The notes: generated by a model not told the origin, from the letters alone. 64,000 nt of DNA from Capitulum mitella (GCA_030062745.1 CP099839.1:34009293-34073292), one strand, 5' to 3'. Shown: positions 1 to 11,789, counted from the stretch's first letter. Translations and numbers: made by a program.

Positions 1-900
1 AAGTACTTGTACAGAGTACGTACACCGGGTGCGGATCAACACGGTCTGAACACCGGACAAGGTCCAGTACTATTCCTGTACACCAGGTAAGGAACGGTAC
101 AGTCTGTGCACCAGGTAAAGACCGGTACAGTCTGTACACCAGGTTAGGACCGGTACAGTCTACGCTGGACACGGTCCGACGCTGTCCAGACCGTGTCCGA
201 ACGATGCCAGTGAGTACTGATACAGTCTGTTCGCCAGGTGAGGACCGTTACAACCCGTACACCAGGTGAGCACTGATACAGTTTGTGCACTGGACAAGGT
301 ACGGTACTTTTTCTGTACTCCAGCTGAGGACCGGTACAGTCCGCACACCAGGTGAGGACCGGTACAGTCCGTACATTAGGTGAGTACTGGTACAGTTGGT
401 TCACTGGACAAGGTCCGGTACTTTTCTGTCAGCAGTTGACCGGTACAGTCCATACACCTGGTGAGGACCGGTACAGACTGTACACCAGGTGAGGACCGAT
501 ATGGTCTACACTGGACGAGGTCCGGTACTACGTCCGCACACCAGGTGAGGACCGGTACAGTCTATACACTAGGTGAGTACTGATACAGTCTGCACACTGG
601 ACGAGGTCCGGTACTATGTCTGTGCACCAGGTGACAACCGGCACAGTCTGTACACCAGGTGAGGACCGGTACGGTCTTTACACCAGGTGAGGACAGTTTG
701 TACACCAGCTGGTGAGAACTAGTACAGTCTGTACACTGGACAAGGCCTGCTACTAATTCTGTACACCAGGTGAGGACCGGTACAGTCTGTACGCTGGGCA
801 AGGTCCGATACTATGCCTGTACACCAGGTGAGAACCGGTGCAGTCTGTCCACCAGGTGAGGACCGCTACAGTCTGTTCACTGGTCGACTGGTGCGGAACA
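1..900. repeat. Degenerate minisatellite, ~28-36 bp unit
   Basis: The stretch is built from diverged copies of a unit containing GGACCGGTACAGTCTGTACA followed by CCAGGTGA. Some copies are a longer variant with a CTGGACAAGGTCCGGTACTA-like insert. It continues off the left edge. Short open frames on the - strand with recurring VPVLTW motifs are by-products of the repeat. Confidence 0.9.
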
Positions 901-1117
901 TATGCACTGGGTGAGGACCAGGTGCGCCATCAGTCTGAGAATTATCGCAATACCCGAAGGTGATGAACTGTAGATGGCAGTGTTGTGTTGCATTGTTTCA
1001 GTGCTGTCATGTTTTATTTAATGGGCGGGTGCCGTCACCCGGCTTTTTCCTGTGTCTTACACTCACCTCATCGTAGCTCAGGGACATTCTCGGCCCAGCA
1101 TCTCGCACCTGGGACTG
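901..1117. other. Spacer with no recognised feature
   Basis: Unique-looking sequence between two minisatellites. I see no conserved coding similarity or transposon motif. Confidence 0.4.
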
Positions 1118-1492
1118 CTCATGTAGCCTGTAACTCGGCCTGCTCTGGCAGCCTGTACCTCGGCCTGCCCGGCAACGTATACCTCGGCCTCATCCGCAGC
1201 GTATACCTCGGCCTGCCCCGCCAGCCTGAACCTCGGCCTGCCGCGGCAGACTGTACCTCGGCCTGCCCGGCAGCCAATACCTCGGCCTGCCGCGGCAGTC
1301 TGTACCTCAGCGTACCCTGTAGCCTGTATCTCGGCCTGCCCTGTAGCCAATACCTCGGCCTGCCGCGGCAGTCTGTACCTCAGCGTACCCTGTAGCCTGT
1401 ATCTCGGCCTGCCCTGTAGCCTGTATCTCGGCCTGCCCTGGCAGTCTGTATCTCGGCCTGCCCTGGCAATCTGTACCTCGGCCTGCCATGGT
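1118..1492. repeat. Minisatellite, ~24-bp unit
   Basis: About 15 diverged copies of a unit resembling CCTCGGCCTGCCCGGCAGCC plus four bases. Because 24 is a multiple of three, the - strand stays open and spells an 8-residue GRPRYRLQ-like repeat. That explains a 227-codon open frame at 1078-1761 which I do not regard as a gene. Confidence 0.9.
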
Positions 1493-2147
1493 AGCCGGTA
1501 CATCCGTCTCTTCAACGCCACGTATGGGAACTCAGTCCAGCTCAGTGTTTGGCAGAGAAGTTGCGCGCGGCTTCGCAGTTTGTAGGCGAGAAGCTCGGCT
1601 ACTGGATGCCGGCTCGACTCGTCCTGGTAGGAACAGACCTTCATCCCGGCAGTTGCTAATGAGCCGGCAACACCGAGTGGCGGCCGATCCTGACAGATGC
1701 CAATGAGCTGGAAGCACTGAGTGCTGACCGGCCCTGGCAGTTGCCAGTGAGCCGGAAGCACCGTGTGCCGGCAGGTCCGGGGCGTGTAATTCTGACGGCG
1801 GTTTTCGCTCTAAAGCACCGCTACAGTCGGTCGGTTGCTATATGGTCTGCGGTCGCTGTTGCACCAACTATGGACGTGGACAACTGCATCCTTGGTTATT
1901 TGCGCCTTGCACGCAGCATGAATGCGCAGATCCCTGAAATCGGCAACCATCAAATTCAGGTTTACTGACGAGGGCATTCATAAAGTTCGCCCATCGGCCA
2001 TCTAATCCGAAATGGTTTCCCCGCTAGGACTGCTTCAAGTAGTTAGTAAACGAACAGAGCAGACAGCAACAGAACACGTCCGCGGCGAGCTCTGTTGCTG
2101 GCACGTGTTGACTCGCGGCTCTGATGCATGCCTCTTTACCGCGGCAG
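1493..2147. other. DHX37: Presumed DHX37 intron, no exon recognised
   Basis: This precedes the first recognised DHX37 exon. I looked for the exon that should encode the segment just before the FC..GLR..AM motif and did not find it, so the preceding exon probably lies left of the window. Confidence 0.45.
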
Positions 2148-2409
2148 ATTTTTGTCAGCGATACGGTCTACGGCTGAAGGCCATGAAGGAGATCCGAAAG
2201 CTGCGCGTGCAGCTGAGCAGCCAGATCGGCCTGGTGATGGCGAACGCCTCGGTGGCGGTGGAGCCCCGACTGCGGCCGCCGACCGAGCCTCAGTGTCGCC
2301 TGCTGCGACAGCTGCTGCTGGCCGGCCTGCCCGACCACGTGGCGCGCCGCGTCGACCCGAACCAAATAAAAAACACCGAGGACCGGCCCAAATGGAAAAA
2401 CGCCTACAG
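2148..2409 (+). CDS. DHX37: DHX37 exon a (first in window)
   Basis: Acceptor CGGCAG precedes 2148 and donor GTTAAC follows 2409. The exon enters with two bases of a split codon, probably completing Asp, and leaves with AG of a Ser codon. It encodes the FCQRYGLR..AMKEIRKLR segment through LLRQLLLAGLPDHVARRV to KWKNAY. The open frame continues past both ends, but similarity stops at these sites. Confidence 0.93.
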
Positions 2410-5400
2410 GTTAACCGCCGCACGGGGGATCGCACTGCGGCGACATTGGGAGAGGGGGTTCTCAGAGAGGTGTCACGGACTCACCGGTCTTGTTTCAGAT
2501 TACCTGCTTCGCAGTATGATGTGGTTGGGCTGTGCAAGTTTTATGCTTTACGTCGTAGTAGCTAATGTTGGCATTTGAGGACGGTAAAGTAGACTGTTTT
2601 AATGTTTTGGCATGTCTCGTGGTGCAGATTGAAAGGATTACCAGAATCCCCATTTCTGTGTATGAGAGATATGTTGGGGGTTCTTCGCATATCATTGGCA
2701 TTCTCTCTGTCCGTGCCCATGTTTACGTTACGTTTATTTGGTTTACGTTTACGTTAACGTTTATTATTTTTTACCCATTATTATCATTTTGGGTATTATA
2801 TATTTATTATTGGGTATGATATATTTGTTATACTTGTTACGTTTACCCATTACGTTTACGACCGATGCATAGCGGACGTCCATACGTTGGCCTACGGTTT
2901 GAGAGGCTAGTAAGCTACTGGAGTCGTATTAGGTCGTGAGATGTGCGGAGCTGGATACTTACTCGTCACTTTTGTGTATTCTTACTCATACAATTCAATC
3001 TTTCAGTTAACAAGTGTCACAGAAAAACACGTAAACACATTATTGGAAATATCTGGGCGAAACTAGAGGAAAACGTTTAGATTTTGTTATCAGTGACACC
3101 AATATTAAGGTCATTTGAGGTTATCTTAGACCAAATTACTTTTGGACATTTTTGGCGGAAACTTTGGGGATCGATTCTTGTATGCGGTTTCAAAGGGGTT
3201 GGTAGTACATAGAAGATTCCCACGATTTACGTAAGTGGTGCAACAAAGGGGCACCTGGGTCAAATTTGGTCACTTCAGACGAAGCTGAAAATGACGGGAA
3301 AATGCCACCTTTTTGTACGAGCAGGTCGTACGTTTTGCTAACTGTTTTGCCTGAAACACAACAAATGTGTCTAGCACGCAGTTACGTTCTGCAACCATCA
3401 TTCTAAGATAAAACAAGGCCAGCCTAGTTCAAAGTGTTGACGTCAGTGAGTGGGACGTTTCTGGTGTCTGTCGTATCATGTGCTGCATTACCATTGATTA
3501 GGCACGAAACAACATAAAATCCTTCAACTCTGATTTATGTAATATCCACTCCACCTCATGGCATCCGTGCCCCAGAACAGTTTTTACGTGATTCCGTCAG
3601 ACACCGGACGACGGGCACGGCCGCATTGTGATACTGATATCGGTCAGATGCCTTTTTTGCATGGATAGGGTTTTTATTTTGACGATAAAAACAAGAGGGC
3701 TAGATCAGGACAAATAGCACAGAAGAAAATATGGATGTGGGTGTAGTTCTATCACTTGCCATAAATGTTGCATTTGCATCGACAACAAACAGCATATTTC
3801 AAAAGGAAAGCAAATCAGATCAGCCGGACCATGTGAAATTTGGCCACTCTTGGCGAGGAGGATTTTTACCATATATTAATACATCCATTTCACATACGAC
3901 CAGAAATGTATACCCCAAGGCTGTAAACCGATGAATGATTCTGCAGCTCACAGGTCAAGATGCATTATCACCAACGTAAAGACGTAAGGAGCACCAGGGC
4001 GTGCATTAAAGTTTCAGAGCCGCCAACCCAGACCCACTGTCTCAAGAACGAACGTAAAAAGGACGAAAAGTTTAGCTGACCAGAGGCCGTTGACCTTAGC
4101 ACTTCCAAAAAATTCGAGGTAGCAGAATTGTTGCATCTGTCGTGTTCTGTCAGTCCGTTAACGTTGATGTTCCGGATGTATCTAACAAAACATCACGCCA
4201 GTGCTTTTTTGGAACATGGTCGTCTGTGACCTGTCAGATGTCAGTGGCTTGAGGTGACCCGGAGTTTACGAGTGGACACGGTGTTAAAAGCCCTCATGTC
4301 GCTGCCACGCCACGTTTTTTGGCTGTCCTCGAAAAACGGTGGGTTTCTCATGAACCCGCCACCCCCGGCCCGGAAAGGTTAACAATATGTGCGGGTTGTT
4401 TTATATGTGGTCACCTCCTGGAGGCGGCTGCGTTGATACGACTATATTCGTATCGCGCGCCTGACAATAGACACTGTGCCCCAACAGTTGTACGAACATT
4501 GAGGAGCCGGTCTTCATGCATCGTGGAGCGGTGCTGAGGCGTGAGGCACCTGAATACGTCGTCTACCAGGAGATATACGAAACAAACAAACTCTACATGA
4601 GAGGTGACGTATGCTGCGCGTACCACTGCCCATTGCCTGGACCATTTACCTTGCCTTCGATAATCCGGCAATAACTGTCTCGTGAAGTCGCCGTTCTCTG
4701 TTCAGCCGCGGTGCGTATGGATTCAGGGAAGATAAGTGCTGTAGCGCAGTGGAAGCCCTTTGTCACCTGTGATCGATGGTGTGCGGCGCGGTGGCAGGCG
4801 GGGCGTGATATTGGGTGCCCTTCTGTCGGAGACGGACCCGTTTTGCGCGTGTTGCGCCGGCTGCCGGGCCTTGTGCTGGGTGTTTTAGGACTGTGACCGG
4901 CTGCTCTGGTTCGCCAGGTGTGACGGCCATCGAGCCCGAGTGGTTGGCCGTGCTCTGTCCCAGCCAGTGCACGTTCAGCAAGCCTCTGGAGGAGCCGCCG
5001 CCCCACTACGACCCGGTGTCAGGCCGCGTCAGATGCCATGTCAACGCCAGCTTTGGTCAGTGGCCGCGCTGGGCTCAACCAAGGTCAAATACCTGTAAAC
5101 GCAGGACAACAGGACAACACCGGGCTCAACAACGGTGAAATGTGTACAGCAGCAGGACACCACTGGACTCATTCAGAGTCAAACACCCACACCAACAGGA
5201 TACCAGTGGGCTCATTCAGGGTCAAACACGTGCATCAGCAGGGCACCTCTTGGGCCTGTCAGAGTGAAACACCTACAACAGCAGGACACCACTAAGCTTA
5301 TTCAGGGTGAAACACCTGCACCAACAAGATACCACTGGGCCCATTCAGGGTCCGATACCTGCACCAGCGGGACACCACTGGGCTGAGCGCAATGGAGAGA

Positions 5401-8400
5401 CTTGTGAGACGCCGGAAACAGTTACACTAGAAGGCAGTGATGATTTGGTTACCAGTTACCTGCATGTTGTCGGGGCGTAGCAACTGACTCCCCTCCCCTC
5501 CCCCCAGGCCGGGCTGTCTGCGTGCGTCTTGTCTAGGTGTAACGCTGTGTCTGTCCGATGCAGGCCGGGCCATGTGGCCACTGCCGGTGGTGGAGCTGGA
5601 TTACCCAGAGGGTCTGGACCGCTACCGGCTGTTCGCCGTACATCTGCTGCGGGGAGACGTGTTCACTGCGCTGCAACAGTTCACCAACGTGCTGCTGGCG
5701 CCTCCGGCCACCATGACCAAGAGCTGGGCCAGGTACGGAGCGGCGTTAGTGTTTGTACGCAGTGCCGAACACAGTGAGTAGTAACATGGTCGTGTCCGGC
5801 CATGAAAAGTTTTTGATATGGGATCTCATTGCCACCATGTGGTCTGTGATGTTCCTGTTAATTTACTTGATTCGCTCGTCAGATCATCGTATTGTTGCTT
5901 CATTATTAGTTGACTGGGTGCCGTGGGTGTATACGAATGTGACTGGAGGAACGCAACCGAGGACAGTTAAGTGGGTGCCGTGGGTGTATACGAATGTGAC
6001 TTTAGGAAAGCAGACTGTCACACACGTCCTCCTGTTCCCAAAATCGGCCCACTGAGCCGTCAAACACGTCGCAGCTCGGTCGATTTTCGTAAGGAGTGGC
6101 GGGAACACGTCGGATGCGCAGCCAGTCAGATGCATCAGCGTAAGATAGCTGCTGTCGGCTGGCAGCACATGTCGAGCCGTGTGGCGAGCTGCCGTGACCG
6201 GGCTGCCGGCAGTCGCGGCCAGCAGCGGGCAGCCGTCAGCTGCCGCGGCCGTCCACTGTCACACTGACGCCTGTTGGTGTCTGTCGCGGCCGTCCACTGT
6301 CACACTGACGCCTGTTGGTGTCTGCCGCGGCCGTCCACTGTCACACTGACGCCTGTTGGTGTCTGCCGCGGCCATCCACTGTCACACTGACGCCTGTTGG
6401 TGTCTACCGCGGCCGTCCACTGTCACACTGACGCCTGTTGGTGTCTGCCGCGGCCGTCCACGGTCACACTGACGCCTGTTGGTGTCTGCCGCGGCCGTCC
6501 ACTGTCACACTGACGCCTGTTGGTGTCTGCCGCGGCCGTCCACTGTCACACTGACGCCTGTTGGTGTCTGCCGCGGCCGTCCATTGTCACACTGACGCCT
6601 GTTGGTGTCTGCCGCGGCCGCCCCCTGTCACACTGACGCCTGTTGGTGTCTGCCACGGCCGTCCACTGTCACACTGACGCCTGTTGGTGTCTGCCGCGGC
6701 CGTCCACTGTCACACTGACACCTGTTGGTGTCTGCCGCGGCCGTCCACTGTCACACTGACGCCTGTTGGTGTCTGCCGCGGCCGTCCACTGTCACACTGA
6801 CGCCTGTTGGTGTCTGCCACGGCCCGCTGCCGGACCCAGACCGACTGCAGCAGCCGAATGACTACTGCGGCCAGTTATTGTATTGTTTGGTAGTCTTCGA
6901 AGAATAGTTTTGGTAACATTTTCTTAAGTCGTGGAAGTTTATCTTCAGTCTCTATTACCCTGGGTTTTTATTTACATGAAAATACGAAGGATGGGGTGTT
7001 CGTCGCTCAGCTCTATTTAGAGCTTTTGCGGTGCATTTGATGTTATCAAGAACGAAGCGGCTCAAAAATTTGGAATCAGTCATCGTCACTGGGTTTATAT
7101 CCCCTGACGGAGAACCGTCTTCGGCCAGTGTAAAAAATGCATTCTGAGACTGGGCATAAATGATGCAAATGCTGTTGGTTCGCCTAGCGGAATTTTTCTG
7201 GCGGGACCCTCCGTTAGTGACAGAACTAATGGGAGTGCCAGTTTGGTGACGTCCTATGGGCCATCCATTCGGACGTTGGCATTCAGGCGGCAGTAGACGA
7301 AGACTTAGCCTGGCGCCAACGGCTGAAAGGGCCGCACGCTTGACGCGATAACAGTCAGGACACCATCGGTACCGTAACTGATCTCGGCGTATCAGCGATC
7401 TGCCCGGATAAACTGCACCAGTAGCCGTCTGATGCAGGCCGTGAAAGCGTAGTGGCGCTGGTGGCTATGTCCTGCAGTGGCGTCAGACGTTAGTGTGTAA
7501 GATAGCGTGTTCGACCGTGTTAAGCCCGTGTAGTGTGACAAAGCGGACGGGGACGACTTAACTGTTAACTCGGCATTGCATAGACGATTTCTCAGTTACC
7601 TATTTTGAAGGCCAAATGGACGGACGTCAGCGGTTCAAACGGCAATCAATAGCTCATCGCCCTGAGATTTGTCAAGTGCCCATTTTGCTGGAGATGATTG
7701 ACGTCAGCTGGCGTGGAAAACCACTAGTCGGCAAGTTCTATACATTGACGTAACGCCGAACACAGCATTTCCGAAAATAGAAAAAGCGTCGTGGAGATCG
7801 GGCAAAAGTGCCGCAACAAAACAAATACTCATCAAAAGGTTTCCGTGTCGTGGTAGTGCAACACCCTTAACTCTCTAATGTTACACTAAGTTGATTTGCA
7901 ACTCTTCGTATTTAAGACTAACAGTGTAGTCATGGTGCAAAGCCTTCTTCGTCAGTGCAACTCACATGGAGTTCAACCTGTTGCGCACATTAATGAACAT
8001 AAGTGCCTTATCCGCGTCAAGCTGCGGTCTGAAATCACTCGATTTTCCGTACAGTACGCCTATACAGTCTTACAGAAGTATGGCTTCATGGTATATTGCG
8101 TGAGGAAAACTCTGAGGTCTCTGACTGGTTCCCTTCGCTGTGGTCATCACCGGGTGCCTCATGTACATGCTTGTCTGTGAGCCAGGATCCGCAGCCTTTT
8201 GGGTTCAGGCGTCAAGCCGTATGCTTGCCAAACAGCGCTAATTTTAACCTCCACGTATCCAAAATATTCGATGTGGCGTACCAAAAAACGTGTGGTTCCG
8301 AACTGGTCCGTTTTGTTTGAAACATGCCCTACAGCCCTCATTGTGGTTGCACCCGTTTTGGTACGTACTGCTGAGGTGTCTGTGCTGAAAACCGGTTTAT

Positions 8401-9341
8401 TGTGCGTGCTGCACTTAGGCTTCACCCGAGGACGGAGAGCCTTCTGAAGACTCTGGTGGCTGAGAAATGCGACAGCCGGGACAGCCTCTTGCAGTTGTGG
8501 CAGTCCACGCCAACGTGTGAGTTCCGGAAGAAGCGCCGCGGGAATAAAACCGTTTTCATAGCTTATCATGACTAGCATCGCATGCATAGTGGTTGCAGTT
8601 GTTGCAAGACATTTGGCACTGATATGGATGGTCACTAATGTATCGATGCATTTCAGGAACTGTCGCAATAAATTGCTGTTCCAAAACCCCCGATATTTTT
8701 ACATGACGTTTTCAGGTCACTTTCCTCTACAGTCTGTCTAAAAAAACGTTAAATTTCAACACTAGTGTGCATGTGAGGTTTGCAAAATACTACGACATTA
8801 TATCTGTTTTGAAAGATTATTGTACAGTCCAGTACCCAGTTTTCAATATCCTGGCCTTTTTAAGTACAAAAAAAGAAAAAATAGCCCGAATGTGTTGAAG
8901 TGAGAAGCGTTAGAATGTTGAGCCGAATTTTTTGTCGGAACCCGGCCCAGTCACCAAACTGGGCTCAAATATGCAGCCACTCTTGCCCCAGGCGGCGAAC
9001 CAGGCGACGCTAGATCTTTATGGCGCCTCGCAACGCCACGAGACGGCCGCTCCATGACTGGCTGGCCCTTTCGGTCTCTGGCCAAATACGGGTGCCCGTT
9101 CTGTGACTGACTGCAACAGTGATTACATTATGACATCACTCATTTCTAGCCTTAGACTATGAAGTCAGCGTCATTTACCTTATTGGCGTGTTCGTTGCTT
9201 GTTAACGGATGAAATAAAGTAATTAATTTAATGGGTGCTCTTTCAGACTTACTCTCGGCGTACAAGGAATGGGTCCCCGAGGTACTGCACGAGAAGCTTG
9301 GCAAGATGTGGCCCCCGTGTGGAAAGTCATCAGATCTGTGA
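2148..9341 (+). CDS. DHX37: DHX37, DEAH-box RNA helicase, 3' part (six exons)
   Basis: Orthologue of DHX37 (yeast Dhr1/Ecm16, fly kurz), a nucleolar DEAH-box ATPase that removes U3 snoRNA from the small-subunit processome; that function is family knowledge. Exons: 2148-2409, 4488-4603, 4918-5055, 5564-5732, 8419-8516, 9247-9341. Every junction is GT/AG, and split codons join correctly (AG+T, G+GT, G+GC, AG+G, T+AC). This gives ~291 codons and a TGA at 9339-9341. Recognisable blocks in order: FCQRYGL/KAMKEIRKLR, PPTEPQ, DHVARRV, KWKNAY, APEYVVYQEIYET, CTFSKPLEEPPPHY, MWPLPVVELDYPEGLDRY, TMTKSWARLHPRTESLL, YLLSAYKEWVP, KMWPP. These are the C-terminal domains after the helicase core; the ATPase motifs would lie upstream of the window. 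Exons are GC3-rich. No canonical AATAAA was seen soon after the stop. Confidence 0.95.
2410..4487 (+). other. DHX37: DHX37 intron, AT-rich, with a TTTACG-type simple repeat
   Basis: Mostly unique AT-rich DNA. About 2710-2860 is a degenerate run of TTTACG/TTTATT words (for example GTTTACGTTTACGTTAACG). No coding similarity was recognised in the rest. Confidence 0.75.
4488..4603 (+). CDS. DHX37: DHX37 exon b
   Basis: Acceptor CCAACAG precedes 4488 and donor GTGACG starts at 4604. It encodes EEPVFMHRGAVL..APEYVVYQEIYETNKLYMR, matching the DDPVFIH..PEFVVYQEIVET block of vertebrate DHX37. Phase 2 in and phase 1 out, consistent with both neighbours. Confidence 0.92.
4918..5055 (+). CDS. DHX37: DHX37 exon c
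   Basis: Acceptor TTCGCCAG precedes 4918 and donor GTCAGT starts at 5056. It encodes GVTAIEPEWLAVLCPSQC, then TFSKPLEEPPPHYDPVSGRV, matching the CQFDKPLEEPAP block of DHX37. Confidence 0.95.
5080..5390 (+). repeat. Minisatellite, ~47-bp unit, in a DHX37 intron
   Basis: About six diverged copies of a unit with CAGGACACCACTGGGCTCAT, then TCAGGGTCAAACACCTGCAC, all inside the intron 5056-5563. Short open frames of the CAPAGHHWTHSESN type here are repeat artefacts. Confidence 0.85.
5564..5732 (+). CDS. DHX37: DHX37 exon d
   Basis: Acceptor CCGATGCAG precedes 5564 and donor GTACGG starts at 5733. It encodes the GRAMWPLPVVELDYPEGLDR block through ATMTKSWAR. Reading on without splicing meets a stop 16 codons into the intron, so the donor is needed. 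Confidence 0.96.
5914..6001 (+). repeat. Direct duplication, 57-bp spacing
   Basis: A ~31-bp word beginning GGGTGCCGTGGGTGTATACG occurs at 5914-5944 and again at 5971-6001 with almost no change. It lies in the DHX37 intron. Confidence 0.9.
6241..6830. repeat. 41-bp minisatellite, ~14 copies
   Basis: Tandem head-to-tail copies of a 41-bp unit (TGCCGCGGCCGTCCACTGTC, then ACACTGACGCCTGTTGGTGTC in two parts) with only scattered point differences. The array sits in the DHX37 intron 5733-8418. Copies abut without spacers, so this is not a CRISPR. Confidence 0.97.
6831..8418. other. DHX37: Rest of DHX37 intron d-e, nothing recognised
   Basis: Unique-looking DNA between the 41-bp array and exon e. 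I found no further exon, transposon motif or RNA gene. The short open frames present show no recognisable similarity. Confidence 0.5.
8419..8516 (+). CDS. DHX37: DHX37 exon e
   Basis: Acceptor GCACTTAG precedes 8419 and a consensus donor GTGAGT starts at 8517. It encodes LHPRTESLLKTLVAEKCDSR, then DSLLQLWQSTPT, matching LQPRTESLLRALVAEKADC of vertebrate DHX37. The exon has no ATG and is shorter than 100 bp, so it is visible only by similarity. Confidence 0.95.
9247..9341 (+). CDS. DHX37: DHX37 terminal exon
   Basis: Acceptor CTTTCAG precedes 9247. The first two bases complete a Tyr codon begun by the last base of exon e. It encodes YLLSAYKEWVPEVLHEKLGK, then MWPPCGKSSDL and TGA. This matches YLLAEYCEWLP...AWPP, so it is the true C-terminus. 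Confidence 0.95.
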
Positions 9342-9769
9342 TGAATTGTCTTCGGCGAAGTGTGACATATGGGCAACAGCAGGAGCAATAAGTGTCAGGT
9401 GTATGTATGTGTTTGTGTATCACTACCAGTCACCATTGGTGATTTCTGATTGGTTGCTTAGGTCTCGTAGCCTTCGGATTGACGCACATTTGAGTTTTGA
9501 ATGTATGAAAGGAAAATATACTTGTTGACTGAATCACCTAGCGCTTCAATGTGGGTCTATGTATATACAAAAGTTCTCAAACATTCAGAGATGCAAGCAC
9601 TTGAAAGTGCTTTGAGCGACAAAGCAGAATCGTCCCACTGAAGTAAAAACTTATGTGAAATTCGGTACGTCCATAGCCCATCCGTTATTTGTGAATCTTT
9701 ACAAAACCACATCATATCGCTACTACAGTTAACATAGTGTAAAGTTTCGTGAATGCTGCATGGTCACCA
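9342..9769 (+). other. DHX37 3' flank
   Basis: Likely 3' untranslated and intergenic sequence. I see no canonical AATAAA; AATAAG-like words occur near 9390. Confidence 0.4.
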
Positions 9770-10580
9770 GGGTGCGGGAACGATTTCAGTACATGTGTGG
9801 GGGGTGTCTCAAAAATCAGTGAAGTGACGAAGTACATGCAGACACTTGGCCACTGGGGCCTTCTCTCTTTCTTATACTCCCCTGTCTTGCCAAGGGACTT
9901 GTGAACACCGTACCAGCAAATGCCAATCGTTATGCCAAATATCCCTGAATTATGGGCCATCATCTACGAAATTTCGTAAGGTTAAATTTCCGCCTGAGTT
10001 GTGCTTGCAATGTTTTAATTCAACGGAATGCCAATGGCTTTAGCAATTTTCCCAAGTAGCACACCCGATGGACAACGTATTCAAGGTGAAAAAGGCCATT
10101 TTCAAATTAAAGGAAAATAACAAACAAGGAAATGATGCACGTCCATCAAAATCTGAATAGTGCCTACAAAAACATCCGGCTTATGGAGCTCGAACAAAGC
10201 GGACAACTGCCATTCGTTGATACTCTGGTATATCAGTCTGGCAACAAGCTAAAAGCAAGTCTACAAGAAGCCAATGACACTGAACGCGTTCTTTAAATAT
10301 GAATCAAACCACCCAACAGACATGAAAATTTGTCTTACAAGACGCCTTACGAACAGGACTCATAACATAGTGACGAGGTCTGATACAAGAACTCAGGAAT
10401 GTCGGACACCTTCGCTTCGAATGGCTATCCTAGAACAGTTCATACGAAAGGTAATGATCGAAATCGCCTACACCACGAGTCTCATGTGCTACCGACACAA
10501 TAAAAACACCGGACACAAGAAGGGGAGCGTTAACCTTCGCCGGGCCAGGGGAGAGGATGTGCATCCGCTCTGGTTTTTCG
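9770..10580 (+). mobile_element. Penelope-like retroelement fragment, copy 1
   Basis: Similar to 55080-55990 at the nucleotide level. The frame near 10186-10230 reads ELEQSGQLPFVDTLV, and further on LNAFFKYESNHPTDMK, then TRRLTNRTHNI. The PFLD and NHP..K blocks are typical of the C-terminal reverse-transcriptase part of Penelope-like elements. Stops and frameshifts interrupt it. No GIY-YIG nuclease end was recognised. Confidence 0.65.
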
Positions 10581-10779
10581 AGGCTGACTAAAAAACGAAA
10601 ATGTGCAGAGACATGAAACCCGGGGTGCCTTTTCATGCATCCCCTACACATTCTGCCGGCTTTTCAGCTTCAGTAATACACTATATGGTGCTTCTCACAT
10701 CTTTTGCACATGGAGGTGCACCTTATGGCCAGTGGCCTGGCGTCAGGTCACGGATAATGAATTCTGAGATTCTGAGATT

Positions 10780-11214
10780 CGTGTGCATTTAATATTATCT
10801 GTAAACTTTTATAATCATTTGAATTTACTCTGTTTCGAAAATTCTGTTCTACAGCCATTGTGATATACGGTACGCGCACTGACATTTTAGGTCATAGCTC
10901 CGTGACCCGACCTGATATCAAGCTGAAACTTGGTACGCAAGTAAAGGGCACCCTTCTAAGTCATATGTATTCCGGGTTTGGCATTCGAAAAAATAACGCC
11001 TAAATCATTACTATAAAGCCAAATTTTGACTTTTGGCCTTGACCTGACCTTGTAAAGTGACCTCAGATGAACACAACTGCATTTGCACGTTGCGCAACTA
11101 TTTAGCTGTGCTATCTTAAAAACGCTATTTTTGGCAGTCATTTTCCTTTTACCCTCAACAAGGCCCAAAATGGCCTGAGGTGCCTCCCAAAAACGTTGGC
11201 TGGCTCCGCCGCTG
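10780..11214 (-). mobile_element. Family B DNA-transposon remnant, copy 1
   Basis: This is the inverted counterpart of 37753-38195: shared stretches include TAGGTCATAGCTCCGTGAC and GAGGTGCCTCCCAAA. The end at 11203-11214 (GCTCCGCCGCTG) is the complement of a CAG.GGCGGAGC terminus. No transposase was seen, so it is non-autonomous or a remnant. Confidence 0.7.
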
Positions 11215-11789
11215 AGCAAAATGGAATTTCGAAATTTTGTCACAGTACGTAGAAAGAATAGTTCAGAAAAGTGACCAAGTTTCGTGAAGCAACGTCAAAA
11301 AGCCTGGAATTGGCAAGCAAAAAATCCGAGAGGGGCGGATTCAGCCCCCTTGCCGGGAATAGGGTTACAGAGCGGTGACGGGCGAGCTGAGGGTGTCAGT
11401 GGTCCGTTCGCTGATAAATACGAAGTCAACTCGCCAGACGTGAGGGCCGTAGCGTTGTCACTACCCAGGACTGTCGACAGGTGTGTAGGATCGCAAAATC
11501 AGTTGGGGCTCAGCCCTGGGTCGATGAACCTGGGTTATCACCAAATGCTGATTTCTCCCCGGATTGGGGTAATTTTGTTCTATTATTTTGGGAAAGTTTG
11601 GGGGAGGCCTGGGGCCCGAACTGTACAGGATCTTACACCCTTGACCATAGGTAGTGCGTGCTGGATGAAGCTCATCCTTAGCTTTTCATTGGTGATGGCT
11701 GTTGTAGTGCAGCTTGTAATGTGCACGTCTAGCCATTTTACATGTGTATATGCCTCAACTAGCAGCAGTGACTGATTTAAGAGGGACGA
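11215..11789. other. GC-hairpin element end and uncharacterised sequence
   Basis: About 11320-11372 has a GC-rich inverted repeat (GGGGCGGATTCAGCCCCCTT) and then GGGAATAGGGTTA, the same arrangement seen at 38725-38788. A 163-codon frame spans 11284-11775 with no recognisable similarity. Confidence 0.4.

Noticed and set aside
1078-1761. 227-codon - strand frame with GRPRYRLQ repeats
   Set aside because: Product of a 24-bp minisatellite read in frame.
2128-2578. Alternative frames and extended open frame around the first DHX37 exon
   Set aside because: Similarity to DHX37 lies in only one frame and stops at the splice sites 2148 and 2409.
6241-6830. Possible CRISPR array
   Set aside because: The 41-bp units abut directly without variable spacers, and the DNA is animal.
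8159-8668. 169-codon - strand frame
   Set aside because: It is antisense to DHX37 exon e (8419-8516) and has no recognisable similarity.
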